This document shows, piece after piece, positions 43,062 to 52,006 of a DNA stretch of 64,000 nucleotides. Every line of letters starts with the position of its first letter. Position 1 is the first letter of the stretch. The DNA is taken from contig NZ_JAMWEG010000005.1 of assembly GCF_025460765.1 (NCBI RefSeq), positions 1 to 64,000 on the forward strand. The letters run 5' to 3'. The DNA comes from Micromonospora sp. MA102 (GTDB lineage Bacteria; Actinomycetota; Actinomycetes; Mycobacteriales; Micromonosporaceae). Under the pieces are notes generated by a model. That model ran no database searches and was not told the DNA's origin. It saw nothing but the letters and a program-made list of their open reading frames with translations. A program made the position numbers and the translations under genes.

Positions 43062-44640
43062 TCAACCGGGGACGAGCCGGCGGACGGCGGCGACCACCCG
43101 GGCCGGGTCGAGGCCGTTCAGGCAGGGGTGTCCGGCGACCGGGCAGACGGCCGCCCGGGTGTCCCGGCAGGCCGCTCCCGCGTCGCCGAGCCGGACGGTG
43201 GGCACCCGGTAGGGCGCCCACTGCCCGAACGGGACGGTCGGGGCGAAGAGGCTGACCACCGGGGTGCCGACGGCGGCGGCCAGGTGGGCCGGTCCGGTGT
43301 TGCCGACGACGAGGCAGCGGGCCCCGGCGAGGATCCGGGCGAGCCCGGCCAGGTCGGTGGCGCCGCCCAGGTCGGTGCCGCCGGCCGCGGCGACGTGGGC
43401 CGTCAACTCCCGTTCGCCGGGACCGCCGGTGACCAGCACCCGGTGCCCGTCGGCCGCGAGGGCGGCGACGATCTGGGCGCAGCGGTCGGGCGGGCAGGCC
43501 CGGGCGGGCGCCGACGAGCCGGGGTGCACCACCAGGTAGTCGCCGGCGGGCAGGTCGACGGCCGGCGTGGGCAGGTCGGCGCGGAGTCGCAGCCCCGGTT
43601 CGTCATCGGCGGGCAGCGCGAAGCCGGCCGCGGCGGCCAGCGACAGGGCGCCGTTCCGGTTCGGGCACTCCGACCGGCACCCGGTGCCGGACGTCGAGCA
43701 GAGACCCGGGGTAGTCGTCGCTGATGGCGCTGATCCGGGGGACGCCGGCCATCCGCAGCAGCAGGGCGAGGGGGAGCGGTGACTGGTGGAACGAGGTGAA
43801 GACGACCGCCTCGTCGGCCCCCACCGCGGCCAGCCGGCCGGTGAGCCGGCGCATGTCGTCGGGTTCGACCGGCCCGGGGGAGCCGTCGATCCAGGGCAGC
43901 CGCCACTCGATCAGCTCGTCGACGCCGGGCAGCAGCTCCGCGGCCGCCCGGCCGCGTGGCCCGCAGAGCAGCACCACCCGTTCCGCCCCGGCCGCCACCG
44001 CGCGGATCCCGGGGCCGGTGACCAGCACGTCGCCGGCCGAGTCGCTGCGCACCACCAGCACCGTGCCGGCCCGCCCGGCGCGCGGCGCACCCGGTCGTAC
44101 CGCCCGGTCCCGGCGCAGGATCTCGGCCACCGCGCCGGGCAGGTCCCGGGCGACGGCCGGCGCCTCGGTGACCTCCTCGGGGCGGGTGACCGGGGTGGGC
44201 ACGAGGATCCCGGTGGCACCGGCGGCCAGCGCGGCGGCCATGTCGCGGCCGATGTCGCCGACCACCACGCACCGCCGGGGCGTGGTGCCCAGCGCCCGGG
44301 CCGCCTCGTGCACCAGCCCGGGGGCCGGCTTGCGGCAGGCGCAGCCGTCGGTGTCGTCGTGCGGGCAGATCGCCCAGTGGTCGAAGGGGCCGAGCAGCTC
44401 CTCGATCCGGGCGTGCACGGCGTGCATCTCCCGCTCGGTGAAGTGACCCCGGGCCAGCCCGGACTGGTTGGTCACCGCGGCCAGCCGGAGCCCGGCCGCC
44501 CGCAGCCGGTCCAGCGCCGCCCGGGCGCCGGGCAGCGGCCGTACCTTCTCCGGGTCGCCGTTGTAGGGCACGTCCTCGACCAGCGTGCCGTCGCGGTCGA
44601 GCAGCACCGCGTCGTAGAGGGCGGGACCGGACGGATTCAT
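43062..44640 (-). pseudogene. GmhB-type HAD phosphatase fused to GT9 heptosyltransferase, frame broken
   Basis: Residues 1 to about 170 (from ATG 44640) are a GmhB-like HAD phosphatase: LLDRDGTLVED (Asp15, Asp17) and the zinc loop CPHDDTDGCACRK (Cys92, His94, Cys100, Cys102), which removes the 7-phosphate of heptose 1,7-bisphosphate. From about 190 a GT9 domain starts (VLVVRSDSAGDVLVTGPGIRAV) but the frame closes at 43603. Homology continues one base out of phase from about 43650 (ALSLAAAAGFALPADDEP, then YLVVHPGSS and VVGNTGPAHLAAAVGTP) to the stop at 43062. One extra base near 43645-43665 would explain it: sequencing error, recent mutation or programmed shift. The HAD half is intact (43603-44640). 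Confidence 0.8.
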
Positions 44641-44675
44641 GGCCGGACAGTTGCCCTGGGACAAGGAACTAAACA

Positions 44676-45710
44676 TCACCGTCCCGCCCCGGGGTCGCGC
44701 GCGGCGACCAGCGCCCCGGCGGGGACGGCGCGGGCGCGCCACCAGCCCCGGACAAAATGGACGACGGCGAGCGGCGGGATGAGCGCGCTGGTCACCAGCA
44801 TCGTGGCGACCTCGTCGGGGGTACGCGGGCCGGGGGCGACGCGGGCCCGGGTGAACTCGGCGGTGCCGGCCGCCCAGGCCAGCGCGGCGAGTCCGCCGGC
44901 CACGCCGACCGCCCGCCGGGCGCGGACGCCGCGCAGGGGAGCGGCCCGCAGCGCCGCGGCGGCCAGCGCCACGGCGCCGGCCGCGGCGACCGCCACGTGC
45001 CGGGGCCGCCGCCCCGGCGGCAGGTTGAGCTCGGCCCGCCAGCCCGGGCCGTACAGCCGGCGCAGCAGCGCGTCGTCGGCGTTGCCCCGCTGGGTGCGCA
45101 GGCTGACCCAGCGGCTCTCCGGGCGGACCGGGTGGGTCACCCGGCGCCGCCCGCGGGCCAGGTCCCAGCCGGCGCGGCGGACCCGGTGGGCCAGCTCCGC
45201 GTCCTCCCGGTAGGCGCGCGGGAAGCGTTCGTCGAACCCGCCGACGGCGGCCAGGGCCCCCCGGCGGTAGGCCATGTCCGCCGTGATCCACCGCCCCTCG
45301 GCCAGGCCGGCGGTGCCGCGTTCCCAGTCGGTGGGGCGCCGGTGTGCGGGCAGCGGCACCTCCACCACGCCCTGCACGCCGCCGACCCGGCCGGCCACCG
45401 CGAGGTCGGCGCGCAGCCGCCGGGCCCAGTCCGGCGCCGGCACCACGTCGTCGTCGAGGAAGACCACCCACTCGCCGCGGGCGGCCCGCCAGCCCAGGTT
45501 GCGGGCGGCCGCCGGGCCCGCGCCGCGCCCGGTCAGCACCTTCGTGTACGCGGCCAGCGCCCCCGGCACCGCCAGTTCCCCCGTGTCGTCGCGCCGGTCG
45601 TCGACCAGCAGCACCTCGACCCCGGGCAGCTCGTCGAGCTGGCCGGCGAGGGCGTCCAGCAGAGTGGCCAGGCTCGGCCGCCCCAGCGTGGGCACGACCA
45701 CACTGATCAC
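44676..45710 (-). CDS. GT2-family glycosyltransferase with C-terminal membrane segments
   Basis: A 344-residue GT-A enzyme: VVVPTLGRPSLATLLDALAG at the start, then VEVLLVDDRRDD, the D-x-D-like VVFLDDDVVPAPDW and RAYREDAELAHRVRRAGW with the catalytic ED. Two or three hydrophobic stretches (about 245-335) suggest membrane attachment. It probably adds one sugar to a lipid-linked or membrane acceptor. GTG 45710 overlaps the carbamoyltransferase stop as GTGA. Confidence 0.9.
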   Translation of the reverse strand: MISVVVPTLGRPSLATLLDALAGQLDELPGVEVLLVDDRRDDTGELAVPGALAAYTKVLTGRGAGPAAARNLGWRAARGEWVVFLDDDVVPAPDWARRLRADLAVAGRVGGVQGVVEVPLPAHRRPTDWERGTAGLAEGRWITADMAYRRGALAAVGGFDERFPRAYREDAELAHRVRRAGWDLARGRRRVTHPVRPESRWVSLRTQRGNADDALLRRLYGPGWRAELNLPPGRRPRHVAVAAAGAVALAAAALRAAPLRGVRARRAVGVAGGLAALAWAAGTAEFTRARVAPGPRTPDEVATMLVTSALIPPLAVVHFVRGWWRARAVPAGALVAARDPGAGR

Positions 45711-47362
45711 CGGGCACCACCGCCCAGGGCGCGGCGGTGCACCGCGAACGGGCCGAGGGCGAGCAGGTCCACCGGGGCGGAGCCGAACAGCTCCATGGCC
45801 TCGCGCGGGGTGTCCACCATGGGCCGCCCGGCGGTGTTGAGCGAGGTGTTCACCACCACCGGCAGCCCGGTGCGCCGCTCGAACTCGGCCAGCAGCTCGG
45901 CCACCAGCGGCTCGGTCTCCGGGTGCACGGTCTGCACCCGGGCGGTCCCGTCGACGTGGGTGACCGCCGGGATCCGGTCCCGCCACTCCGGCTTCACCCG
46001 GTGCACGAACAGCATGTACGGGCTGGGGTAGACCCCGTCGAACAGGTCCGCGAAGCGTTCCGCGCGGACCATCGGGGCGATCGGCCGGAACTGCTCCCGG
46101 CCCTTGACGTCGTTCATCCGGCGGGTGGTGTCCGGGTCGCCGGGGTGCGCCAGCAGCGACCGGTGGCCGAGCGCCCGCGGGCCGTACTCGCTGCGCCCCT
46201 GGTACCAGGCCACGATGCCGTTGTCGGCCAGCACCCGCGCGGCCTCGGCGGCGATCGACGCCGGCCGGGTGTACGGCAGCGCGGCCCGCCGCAGCTCGGC
46301 CTCCAGTTCGTCGTCCGACCAGCCCCGGCCCAGGTCCGCCCCCGCCATCGGCGTGGAGCGGTCGCCCAGCTCGCCGGCCACGTGCAGCGCCGCGCCGAGC
46401 GCGGTGCCCGCGTCGCCGGCCGCCGGCTGCACCCAGACGTCCCGGTACGGCCCCTCGGCCGCGAGCCGGGCGTTTGCCACGCAGTTCAGCGCCACACCGC
46501 CGGCCATGGCCAGGGTGCGGGCCCCGCCGGAGGCGTCGTACAGCCAGCGGGACAGGTCCAGGATGACCTCCTCCAGCCGCGCCTGGACGCTGGCGGCCAG
46601 GTCGGCGTGCTCCTCGGTCAGCTCGCCGCCGGCGGCGACCGTCTTGGCCAGGCCGGCCCAGTCGATCCGCTCGACCTGGAAGCCGCCGTCGTCGGTGGCC
46701 CGGACCAGGTCGCGGAGCACGCCCAGGTGCTTCGGCCGGCCGTAGGAGGCCAGCGCCATGACCTTGTACTCGTCGCTGGAGTGCAGGAAGCCCAGGTGCC
46801 GGGTGAGGTCCTCGTAGAGCAGGCCGAGCGAGTGGGGGAGCTGCTGGGAGTGCAGTGGTGCCAGCCGGCCGTCGCGGTAGACGCCGGCCAGGTGGCTGGC
46901 CACCTCGCCGCGACCGTCGAGCACCAGCACCGCGGTGTCGTCGCCGGCCGGCGGTGCGGCCAGGCCGGCGGAGGCGGCGTGCGCGACGTGGTGCGGCACG
47001 AACCGCACCCTGTCCGGGTCGAGGCCGGGCAGGGCGGCGGCGAGGAACTCTGGAGCCCGCCGGGCGTAGTCGACCCGCAGCCAGTCCCACGGGTCGCTGA
47101 GGCCGAGCTCGGCGGCGTCCCGGCAGAGGCCGGGGTCGAACGAGTACGCCACCGCGTCGAGGCCGTCCACGTCGATCCCGGCGCTGGCCAGGCACCACGC
47201 GGCGGACAGTTCGGGCAGCTCCCAGGCGGAGAAGGGGACCGGGCGCTTGCCGTGCTTGCGCCGGCTGAACCGCTCCTCCTCGGCGGCGGCCACCACCCGG
47301 CCGTCGACCACCAGGGCGGCCGCCGGGTCATGGAAGATGGCGTTGATTCCAAGGACGCGCAT
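45707..47362 (-). CDS. NodU/CmcH-type carbamoyltransferase
   Basis: A 551-residue enzyme. The N-terminal ASKHA-fold YrdC-partner-like domain starts MRVLGINAIFHDPAAALVVDG; HHVAHAASA provides the metal histidines; AMAGGVALNCVANA and YGPRALGHRSLLAHP are ATP/carbamoyl-adenylate blocks. The C-terminal domain ends with NTSLNTAGRPMVDTPREAMELF. The family carbamoylates hydroxyls of nodulation factors, cephamycin and tobramycin, so here it probably carbamoylates a sugar of the heptose product. It is the first gene of the operon. Upstream sequences include GGTT-N15-GGGTAG, a possible sigma-B-like promoter overlapping the leader. Confidence 0.92.
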   Translation of the reverse strand: MRVLGINAIFHDPAAALVVDGRVVAAAEEERFSRRKHGKRPVPFSAWELPELSAAWCLASAGIDVDGLDAVAYSFDPGLCRDAAELGLSDPWDWLRVDYARRAPEFLAAALPGLDPDRVRFVPHHVAHAASAGLAAPPAGDDTAVLVLDGRGEVASHLAGVYRDGRLAPLHSQQLPHSLGLLYEDLTRHLGFLHSSDEYKVMALASYGRPKHLGVLRDLVRATDDGGFQVERIDWAGLAKTVAAGGELTEEHADLAASVQARLEEVILDLSRWLYDASGGARTLAMAGGVALNCVANARLAAEGPYRDVWVQPAAGDAGTALGAALHVAGELGDRSTPMAGADLGRGWSDDELEAELRRAALPYTRPASIAAEAARVLADNGIVAWYQGRSEYGPRALGHRSLLAHPGDPDTTRRMNDVKGREQFRPIAPMVRAERFADLFDGVYPSPYMLFVHRVKPEWRDRIPAVTHVDGTARVQTVHPETEPLVAELLAEFERRTGLPVVVNTSLNTAGRPMVDTPREAMELFGSAPVDLLALGPFAVHRRALGGGAR

Positions 47363-47405
47363 GCGTGGTCCCTACCCCGGCGATCAGGGCCTAACCTGTA
47401 GATCA

Positions 47406-47426
47406 TCGACTTCTCCGAGAAGTCGA
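47406..47426. promoter_or_regulatory. Perfect 21-bp palindrome ahead of the heptose operon
   Basis: TCGACTTCTC (47406-47415), one central C, then GAGAAGTCGA (47417-47426). It is 44 nt upstream of the carbamoyltransferase start and 134 nt upstream of the divergent cupin gene. The exact symmetry suggests a dimeric repressor or activator site; the binding protein is not evident. Confidence 0.6.
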
Positions 47427-47559
47427 ATCTCCGTTGTGGACCTGCCGATTTCGGGACCAAAGCCCCTGGTCGGGGCGGCGGCACGTGGCGAAGCTGGGCA
47501 AAGCGGCGCGGTCTGCTCCGGGCTCCCCGGCGCCGCGCCACCCGATCCGGAGGTGTCCC

Positions 47560-47886
47560 GTGTCCCCGTTCGCACTGTCCCTGCTCGCCGACGAGCAGCT
47601 CGCTCTGGCCCGGACCACCGGCAGCGGGCGCAGCGCCCGGACGCTGCTCGGCGGCCCGGCCCGGCTGCGCCAGACGCTGGTCGCGCTGATGGCCGGCCAC
47701 GCGCTGGAGGAGCACGCCAGCCCCGGCGACGCGACCCTCCAGGTGCTGCGCGGACGGGTCCGCCTGGTCGTCGAGGGCCGCTCCTGGCCGGGTTCGGCGG
47801 GTGACCTGTTGGTCATCCCGGACGCCCGTCACGCGCTGCACGCCGACGAGGACGCGGTGGTGCTGCTCACGGTCGCCCGCGGATGA
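47560..47886 (+). CDS. Cupin-domain protein
   Basis: A 108-residue single cupin (ALMAGHALEEHASPGDATLQVLRG, then GDLLVIPDARHALHADED) with the two metal-binding segments H-x5-6-E-like and P-x-H. It could bind a small ligand, sugar or metal; function unknown. GTG 47560 has GGAGG 6 nt upstream. It is divergent from the heptose operon and shares its upstream region, including the 21-bp palindrome. Confidence 0.85.
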   Translation: MSPFALSLLADEQLALARTTGSGRSARTLLGGPARLRQTLVALMAGHALEEHASPGDATLQVLRGRVRLVVEGRSWPGSAGDLLVIPDARHALHADEDAVVLLTVARG

Positions 47887-47893
47887 CGGCACT

Positions 47894-47927
47894 CCGACCG
47901 CGGGCCGGTCGACCGGCCCGCGGTCGG
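47894..47927. terminator. 34-nt perfect palindrome between convergent genes
   Basis: Positions 47894-47910 and 47911-47927 are exact reverse complements (17-bp arms without spacer), between the cupin stop and the flavohemoglobin stop. Confidence 0.8.
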
Positions 47928-47933
47928 GCAGCC

Positions 47934-49142
47934 TCAGCGCAGCATGCCCGGCCCGAACACCTCGTACGCGATCCGCTCGGCCGGCACGCCCCGGCGCAGC
48001 AGGCCGCCCCGGACCAGGGCCATGAACGGCACCGGCCCGCACAGGTGCACGTACGCGCCGGGGGCGAGCGGAACCAGCGCCGGGTCGACGAGACCCTCGG
48101 TGATCTCCGCCTTCACGCCGGCCAGTTCGCCGCCGGCGGTGTCCTCGTACCAGAGGTGGACGGCGAGGTTCGGCAGCCGCTCCTGGAGCGCCGGCAGCTC
48201 GTGACGCAGCGCGTGCGCGGCGCCGGTCCGGTCGGCGTGCACGAGCGTCACCGGCCGGTCGGGCTCGGTGGCCGCCAGGTGCGCGAGCGCCGACATGGCC
48301 GGGGTCAGCCCGATGCCGGCGCTGACCAGCAGCAGCGGCTGCCCGTCGCCGAGCGCGCTGACCTCGCCGAACGGCGGGCTGAGCCGGAGCGTGTCGCCGA
48401 CCGCGACCCGATCGTGCAGGAAGCCGGAGACGATGCCGTCGGGCGTGCCGGCGGTACCGCGTACCCGCTTCACGGTGATCCGCCAGTGGTCGGCGCCGGG
48501 CCGGCCGGAGAGGCTGTACTGCCGGATCTGCTGGCCGCGGCCGCCGTCCAGGTCGACCGCCACGGAGGTGTACCGGCCGGCGGTGAAGCCGGGCACCGGC
48601 CCGCCGTCGGCCGGGACCAGCGTGAACGACACCACGTCCGGGGTCTCCGCGGTCTTCGCCGTGACCCGCCACTCGCGCCACACCGAGCCGTTCTCCGGCA
48701 CCCCGGCCTCGGTGTAGAGGCGCGCCTCCCGGGCGATCAGCTCGCAGGCCAGCAGCCAGTACACCTCGTCCCAGGCGGCCGCGACCTCCGGGGTGACCGC
48801 CTCGCCGAGCACCTCGGCCACCGCGGCCATCAGGTGCCGGCCGACGATCGTGTACTGGGTGGCGGTGATCCCGAGGGAGACGTGCTTGTGCGCGATCCGG
48901 TCCAGGACCGGCCCCCAGGGCACCGCGCTGCCCCCGGTCAGGTGCCCGGCGTACGCGACCACGGCGTCGGCGAGCGCCGCCTTCTGCGTGCCGGTGGCCT
49001 GGTTGCTCCGGTTGAAGATGTTGAGCAGCTCCGGGTGGGCGGCGAACATCCGCTGGTAGAACCGGCCGGTGATCGCCTCGCCGTGTGCCTGCACGGCGGG
49101 CAGCGTCGCCGTCACCACGGCTGCGGAGGATTCCGAGAGCAC
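47934..49142 (-). CDS. hmp: Flavohemoglobin (nitric oxide dioxygenase)
   Basis: A 402-residue cytoplasmic NO detoxification enzyme. The globin domain (1 to about 140) has the proximal histidine in IAHKHVSLGI and distal-side residues in GRFYQRMFAAHPEL. The FAD domain (about 150-255) has RQYSLSG, and the NAD-binding domain (about 265-402) has LVSAGIGLTPAMSAL and HLCGPVPFM. It oxidises NO to nitrate with NAD(P)H. GTG 49142 has AAGGAG 5 nt upstream. An NsrR-type operator lies at 49182-49204. Confidence 0.96.
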   Translation of the reverse strand: MLSESSAAVVTATLPAVQAHGEAITGRFYQRMFAAHPELLNIFNRSNQATGTQKAALADAVVAYAGHLTGGSAVPWGPVLDRIAHKHVSLGITATQYTIVGRHLMAAVAEVLGEAVTPEVAAAWDEVYWLLACELIAREARLYTEAGVPENGSVWREWRVTAKTAETPDVVSFTLVPADGGPVPGFTAGRYTSVAVDLDGGRGQQIRQYSLSGRPGADHWRITVKRVRGTAGTPDGIVSGFLHDRVAVGDTLRLSPPFGEVSALGDGQPLLLVSAGIGLTPAMSALAHLAATEPDRPVTLVHADRTGAAHALRHELPALQERLPNLAVHLWYEDTAGGELAGVKAEITEGLVDPALVPLAPGAYVHLCGPVPFMALVRGGLLRRGVPAERIAYEVFGPGMLR

Positions 49143-49181
49143 GACTACTCCTTCGGGTGTCGAACGGGTCGATCACCACTG

Positions 49182-49204
49182 AACAGGAATGGCAGATACC
49201 TCTT
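49182..49204. promoter_or_regulatory. NsrR-type operator between hmp and nsrR
   Basis: Read on the minus strand, the half-site AAGAGGTATCT matches 9 of 11 positions of the NsrR consensus half AAGATGYATTT; the second arm is weaker. The whole is an 11-1-11 imperfect palindrome 40 nt upstream of hmp and about 100 nt upstream of nsrR. Confidence 0.65.
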
Positions 49205-49291
49205 CAGGGCCGAAGGTCCCGGGACCCGCGTGGCCAGCGTCACGGCCGCGAACGGGCTGGCCGGCCCGTGTCGCGGCGGGCGCGCTCTGGC

Positions 49292-49297
49292 TAGGGT
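49292..49297 (+). promoter_or_regulatory. -10 box (TAGGGT) of nsrR
   Basis: TAGGGT ends 6 nt before GTG 49304 with no ribosome site; the mRNA is probably leaderless. Confidence 0.6.
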
Positions 49298-49303
49298 CGA
49301 GGC

Positions 49304-49741
49304 GTGAAGCTCAACCGGTCGACCGACATGGCCCTGCGGATCGCCATGCTGACCGCCGCGTCCCCGGCCCGGACCACCGTGGACGAACTCGCCACCCAGC
49401 TGGCGCTGCCGCGCAGCCACGTGGCCAAGGTGGTGCAGCGCCTGCAGCGGCTCGGCGTGCTGGTGACGATCCGGGGCCGCTCCGGCGGGGTGGCCTTCGC
49501 CGAGCCCGCCGGGGAGCTGACCGTGGGCCACGTGGTGCGGGCCTTCGAGGGCGACGACGAGGTGGTCAACTGCGAGCAGCCGGCGTGCCCGCTGGTCGCC
49601 GGCTGCCGGCTGCGCGGCGAACTGCGCCGCGCCCAGGCCGCCTTCCTCGCCGTGCTCGACGGGGTACGCCTCGGCGACCTGGTCGACGGCGCGGCCGGCC
49701 CGCTGCTGCTCACCCTCGGCGTTCCGGCGGTTCGCACCTGA
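49304..49741 (+). CDS. nsrR: Rrf2-family nitric-oxide sensor NsrR
   Basis: A 145-residue Rrf2 regulator: winged helix (about 1-65: [37 protein letters not shown]) and three cysteines at 90, 95 and 101 ([15 protein letters not shown]) placed for an NO-sensitive [4Fe-4S] cluster. Divergent position next to hmp and the operator at 49182-49204 support NsrR. GTG 49304 is leaderless. Its stop overlaps the next ATG by one base. Confidence 0.92.
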   Translation: MKLNRSTDMALRIAMLTAASPARTTVDELATQLALPRSHVAKVVQRLQRLGVLVTIRGRSGGVAFAEPAGELTVGHVVRAFEGDDEVVNCEQPACPLVAGCRLRGELRRAQAAFLAVLDGVRLGDLVDGAAGPLLLTLGVPAVRT

Positions 49742-50373
49742 TGGCCGTCTCGCATCCGATCTTCGCCCGGGTCTTCGCCCGCGCCAGCGTCGCCATGGAC
49801 CGGGCCGGTGCCGCCGCGCACCGGCGCCGCCTGGTCGCCGGGCTGAGCGGCCGGGTCGTCGAGGTGGGCGCCGGCAACGGGCGGAACCTCCCGCACTATC
49901 CGCCGACGGTGACCGGAGTGCTCGCCGTGGAGCCCGAGCGGCGGCTGCGCGCCCTCGTCCGGGCCGCCGCGCCCGACGCCCGCGTTCCGGTGACGGTGGC
50001 CGCCGGCCTGGCCGAGGCGCTGCCGGTCGCCGACGCGAGCGCCGACGCGGTGGTGCTGTCGCTGGTGCTCTGCTCGGTGCCGGACCAGGCGGTGGCGCTG
50101 CGCGAGGCGCGCCGGGTGCTCCGCCCGGACGGCCAGCTCCGCTTCTACGAGCACGTCGTGGCAGAGACTCCCGGGCTGCGCCGCGCCCAGCGCTTCGCCG
50201 ACGCCACGCTCTGGCCACTGTGCTGCGCCGGCTGCCACACCGCCCGGGACACCGTGGCGGCGATCCGGGCCGCCGGCTTCACCGTGGTCGAGCTGGACCG
50301 GTTCCGGTTCCCGCCGTCCGGGATGCCGGGGCCGGCGTCGCCGCACGTGCTCGGCGCGGCCGTCCGCCCCTGA
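49741..50373 (+). CDS. Class I SAM-dependent methyltransferase
   Basis: A 210-residue protein. [16 protein letters not shown] is the SAM-binding motif [11 protein letters not shown] motif II and [30 protein letters not shown] the later blocks. The C-terminal [11 protein letters not shown] contains a small Cys cluster. It resembles UbiE/Mettl7-like methyltransferases (methylation of thiols or lipids) but the substrate is unknown. ATG 49741 shares a base with the nsrR stop, so it is co-transcribed with nsrR and possibly part of NO or thiol stress response. Confidence 0.88.
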   Translation: MAVSHPIFARVFARASVAMDRAGAAAHRRRLVAGLSGRVVEVGAGNGRNLPHYPPTVTGVLAVEPERRLRALVRAAAPDARVPVTVAAGLAEALPVADASADAVVLSLVLCSVPDQAVALREARRVLRPDGQLRFYEHVVAETPGLRRAQRFADATLWPLCCAGCHTARDTVAAIRAAGFTVVELDRFRFPPSGMPGPASPHVLGAAVRP

Positions 50374-50424
50374 CTGACCCACCGCGGGGCGCCCCCGCTC
50401 GGGACGCCTCGCGGTCGTGGCGGG

Positions 50425-51681
50425 TCAGCCCACCGTGATCGTGCCGTCCGGGGCGCGGACGCAGGAGACCGCCCGGGACCCCGTCGTGGCGGCGCCGGCC
50501 AGGCAGCGGCCGAGCACCCGGTGGCCGGCGGCGCTCGGGTGCCAGGACTCCTGGCAGGTCTGGAAGTAGGTGCCGCAGGCGTTCGCGATCCGCTGGATGT
50601 CGAGCTTGTCGTAGCCGGAGAGGCTGGTCACGAAGACGCCGGTCGGGCCGTCCATGAGCCGGATCGGGGTGGCCAGGGCGTTGCCGGGGCTGCCCGCCGA
50701 CTCGCAGAGCCGGGCGCCGTCGAAGGCGCGCTGCACGTTGAGGTAGACCAGGTCGTCCTGCGGGAACTCGGCGGCCAGGGTGCTCCGGACCGAGCTGACC
50801 AGGGTGCCGAGACCCTGCGAGAAGCGCTGGCCCGGGGCGAGACTGCCGCGGTGGATCGGGCAGCCGGCCGCGTACCGCTCGGCGCCGAGGGCGCGGAACT
50901 TGTCCCGGGTGTCGTCCCGGTCGTCCTCGCTCCAGTAGCCCGAGGCCAGCTCGGCGGGGAGCGGGTTCGTGTAGTCCTGGAACACCACCCGGTGCTGGCC
51001 GTCGGCGTCGATCTGGTCGAGCGTGGTGAGGAGCTGCCGGACCGCCGCGGTGGTCTCCGCGGTCGCGGCGGCGAACTGGGCGGCGGTGGCCAGGTCGGCG
51101 TCCGTGCAGGGCTCCTGCTCGACCGGCCCGCCGAGGTACGCCCAGAACTCCCACCAGCCGGTCCAGGCGTCGGCGATGAACCGGTTGGCGCACTTCTCCG
51201 CCACGCTGCCGAAGGTGAACGAGCTGTTGTTCGAGCCGAGACCCACCAGCACCAGGTCGATGTCGTGGGTGCGCGCCACCGCCCGGAGCTGGTCGAGCTG
51301 GGCGCCGACCTGCCGGCCCTTGGCGCGGCTCGCGGAGGCGGCGGCGATGTCGTAGGGCTGCCCGCCCGAGCAGGCCAGGTTGAACCGGGCGGCGATGCCC
51401 GGCAGGTCGGCCTGGAACAGCGAGGCGTTGGGCGAGCGGTGGCAGAAGTAGGCGTTGCTGTTCGGCGCCGACCAGCCGGGGAAGCCCTGGGCCACCCCGT
51501 TGACGTCGACCACGGGCGCGTACGCCCCGGCGCCCTCGCCGCTGATGAAGCTGTCGCCCAGCGCCACGGCGGCGGTGGGCAGGGCGGCCGCGGCGGGCCC
51601 GGCGGGCGCCACGGCGGCCGGCAGCGCCACCGCGGCCACGGCCAGCGCCGCCGCGAGCGCGGCACGACGGAACAGGGACAT
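50425..51681 (-). CDS. Secreted SGNH/GDSL-type hydrolase
   Basis: A 418-residue precursor with a Sec signal (1 to about 33). VALGDSFISGEGAGAY is block I with the catalytic serine, VLVGLGSNNSSF resembles block III and ESWHPSAAGH contains the Asp-x-x-His-type block V (here Trp-His-Pro). Several cysteines suggest disulfides of the mature enzyme. It probably hydrolyses extracellular esters or lipids. ATG 51681 has GAGGGGG 7 nt upstream. Confidence 0.87.
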   Translation of the reverse strand: MSLFRRAALAAALAVAAVALPAAVAPAGPAAAALPTAAVALGDSFISGEGAGAYAPVVDVNGVAQGFPGWSAPNSNAYFCHRSPNASLFQADLPGIAARFNLACSGGQPYDIAAASASRAKGRQVGAQLDQLRAVARTHDIDLVLVGLGSNNSSFTFGSVAEKCANRFIADAWTGWWEFWAYLGGPVEQEPCTDADLATAAQFAAATAETTAAVRQLLTTLDQIDADGQHRVVFQDYTNPLPAELASGYWSEDDRDDTRDKFRALGAERYAAGCPIHRGSLAPGQRFSQGLGTLVSSVRSTLAAEFPQDDLVYLNVQRAFDGARLCESAGSPGNALATPIRLMDGPTGVFVTSLSGYDKLDIQRIANACGTYFQTCQESWHPSAAGHRVLGRCLAGAATTGSRAVSCVRAPDGTITVG

Positions 51682-52006
51682 GGGCCGACCCCCTCACACA
51701 TCGAAATGTGAAAGATCCTCTGAGGAGGCGATCAGATCACGCAGGTGTGACGCACGTCAATGGATGGTTGTCCCGGTGTCCGCTCCCGCGGCGCCCGGTG
51801 GGAAGACACCGGCGGGGCACGTCGTTGCTTCGCAGGGACGCCTCCTCGCCTCCGCGGCGCCGGCCGACCGCGCCGCACCGCACCGGGTGCCACGGGTCTG
51901 TCGGAGTGCCGGGCTAGGCTCGCTCCGGCGCGCCGCGCCTGGCGATCGACGTGGGGGATCGCACGGTGAACGGCACCACACCGCCGAGACCTGGGAGTAC
52001 GACCAG
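51682..52006. other. Divergent intergenic region of the SGNH hydrolase and parE genes
   Basis: This 325-nt region has no gene I can support. Seen in it: CACAT-CGAA-ATGTG next to the SGNH start (51698-51711), the 12-bp palindrome TGACGCACGTCA (51748-51759), and TAGGCT at 51915-51920, a good -10 box for the plus strand. Transcription from there would leave a leader of about 80 nt before TTG 52007. Confidence 0.5.

Noticed and set aside
51455..52006. N-terminal extension of the ParE-like protein by 184 codons
   Set aside because: The extension overlaps the divergent SGNH gene and the promoter, has shadow-frame composition, and the family starts near TTG 52007, which has a ribosome site.
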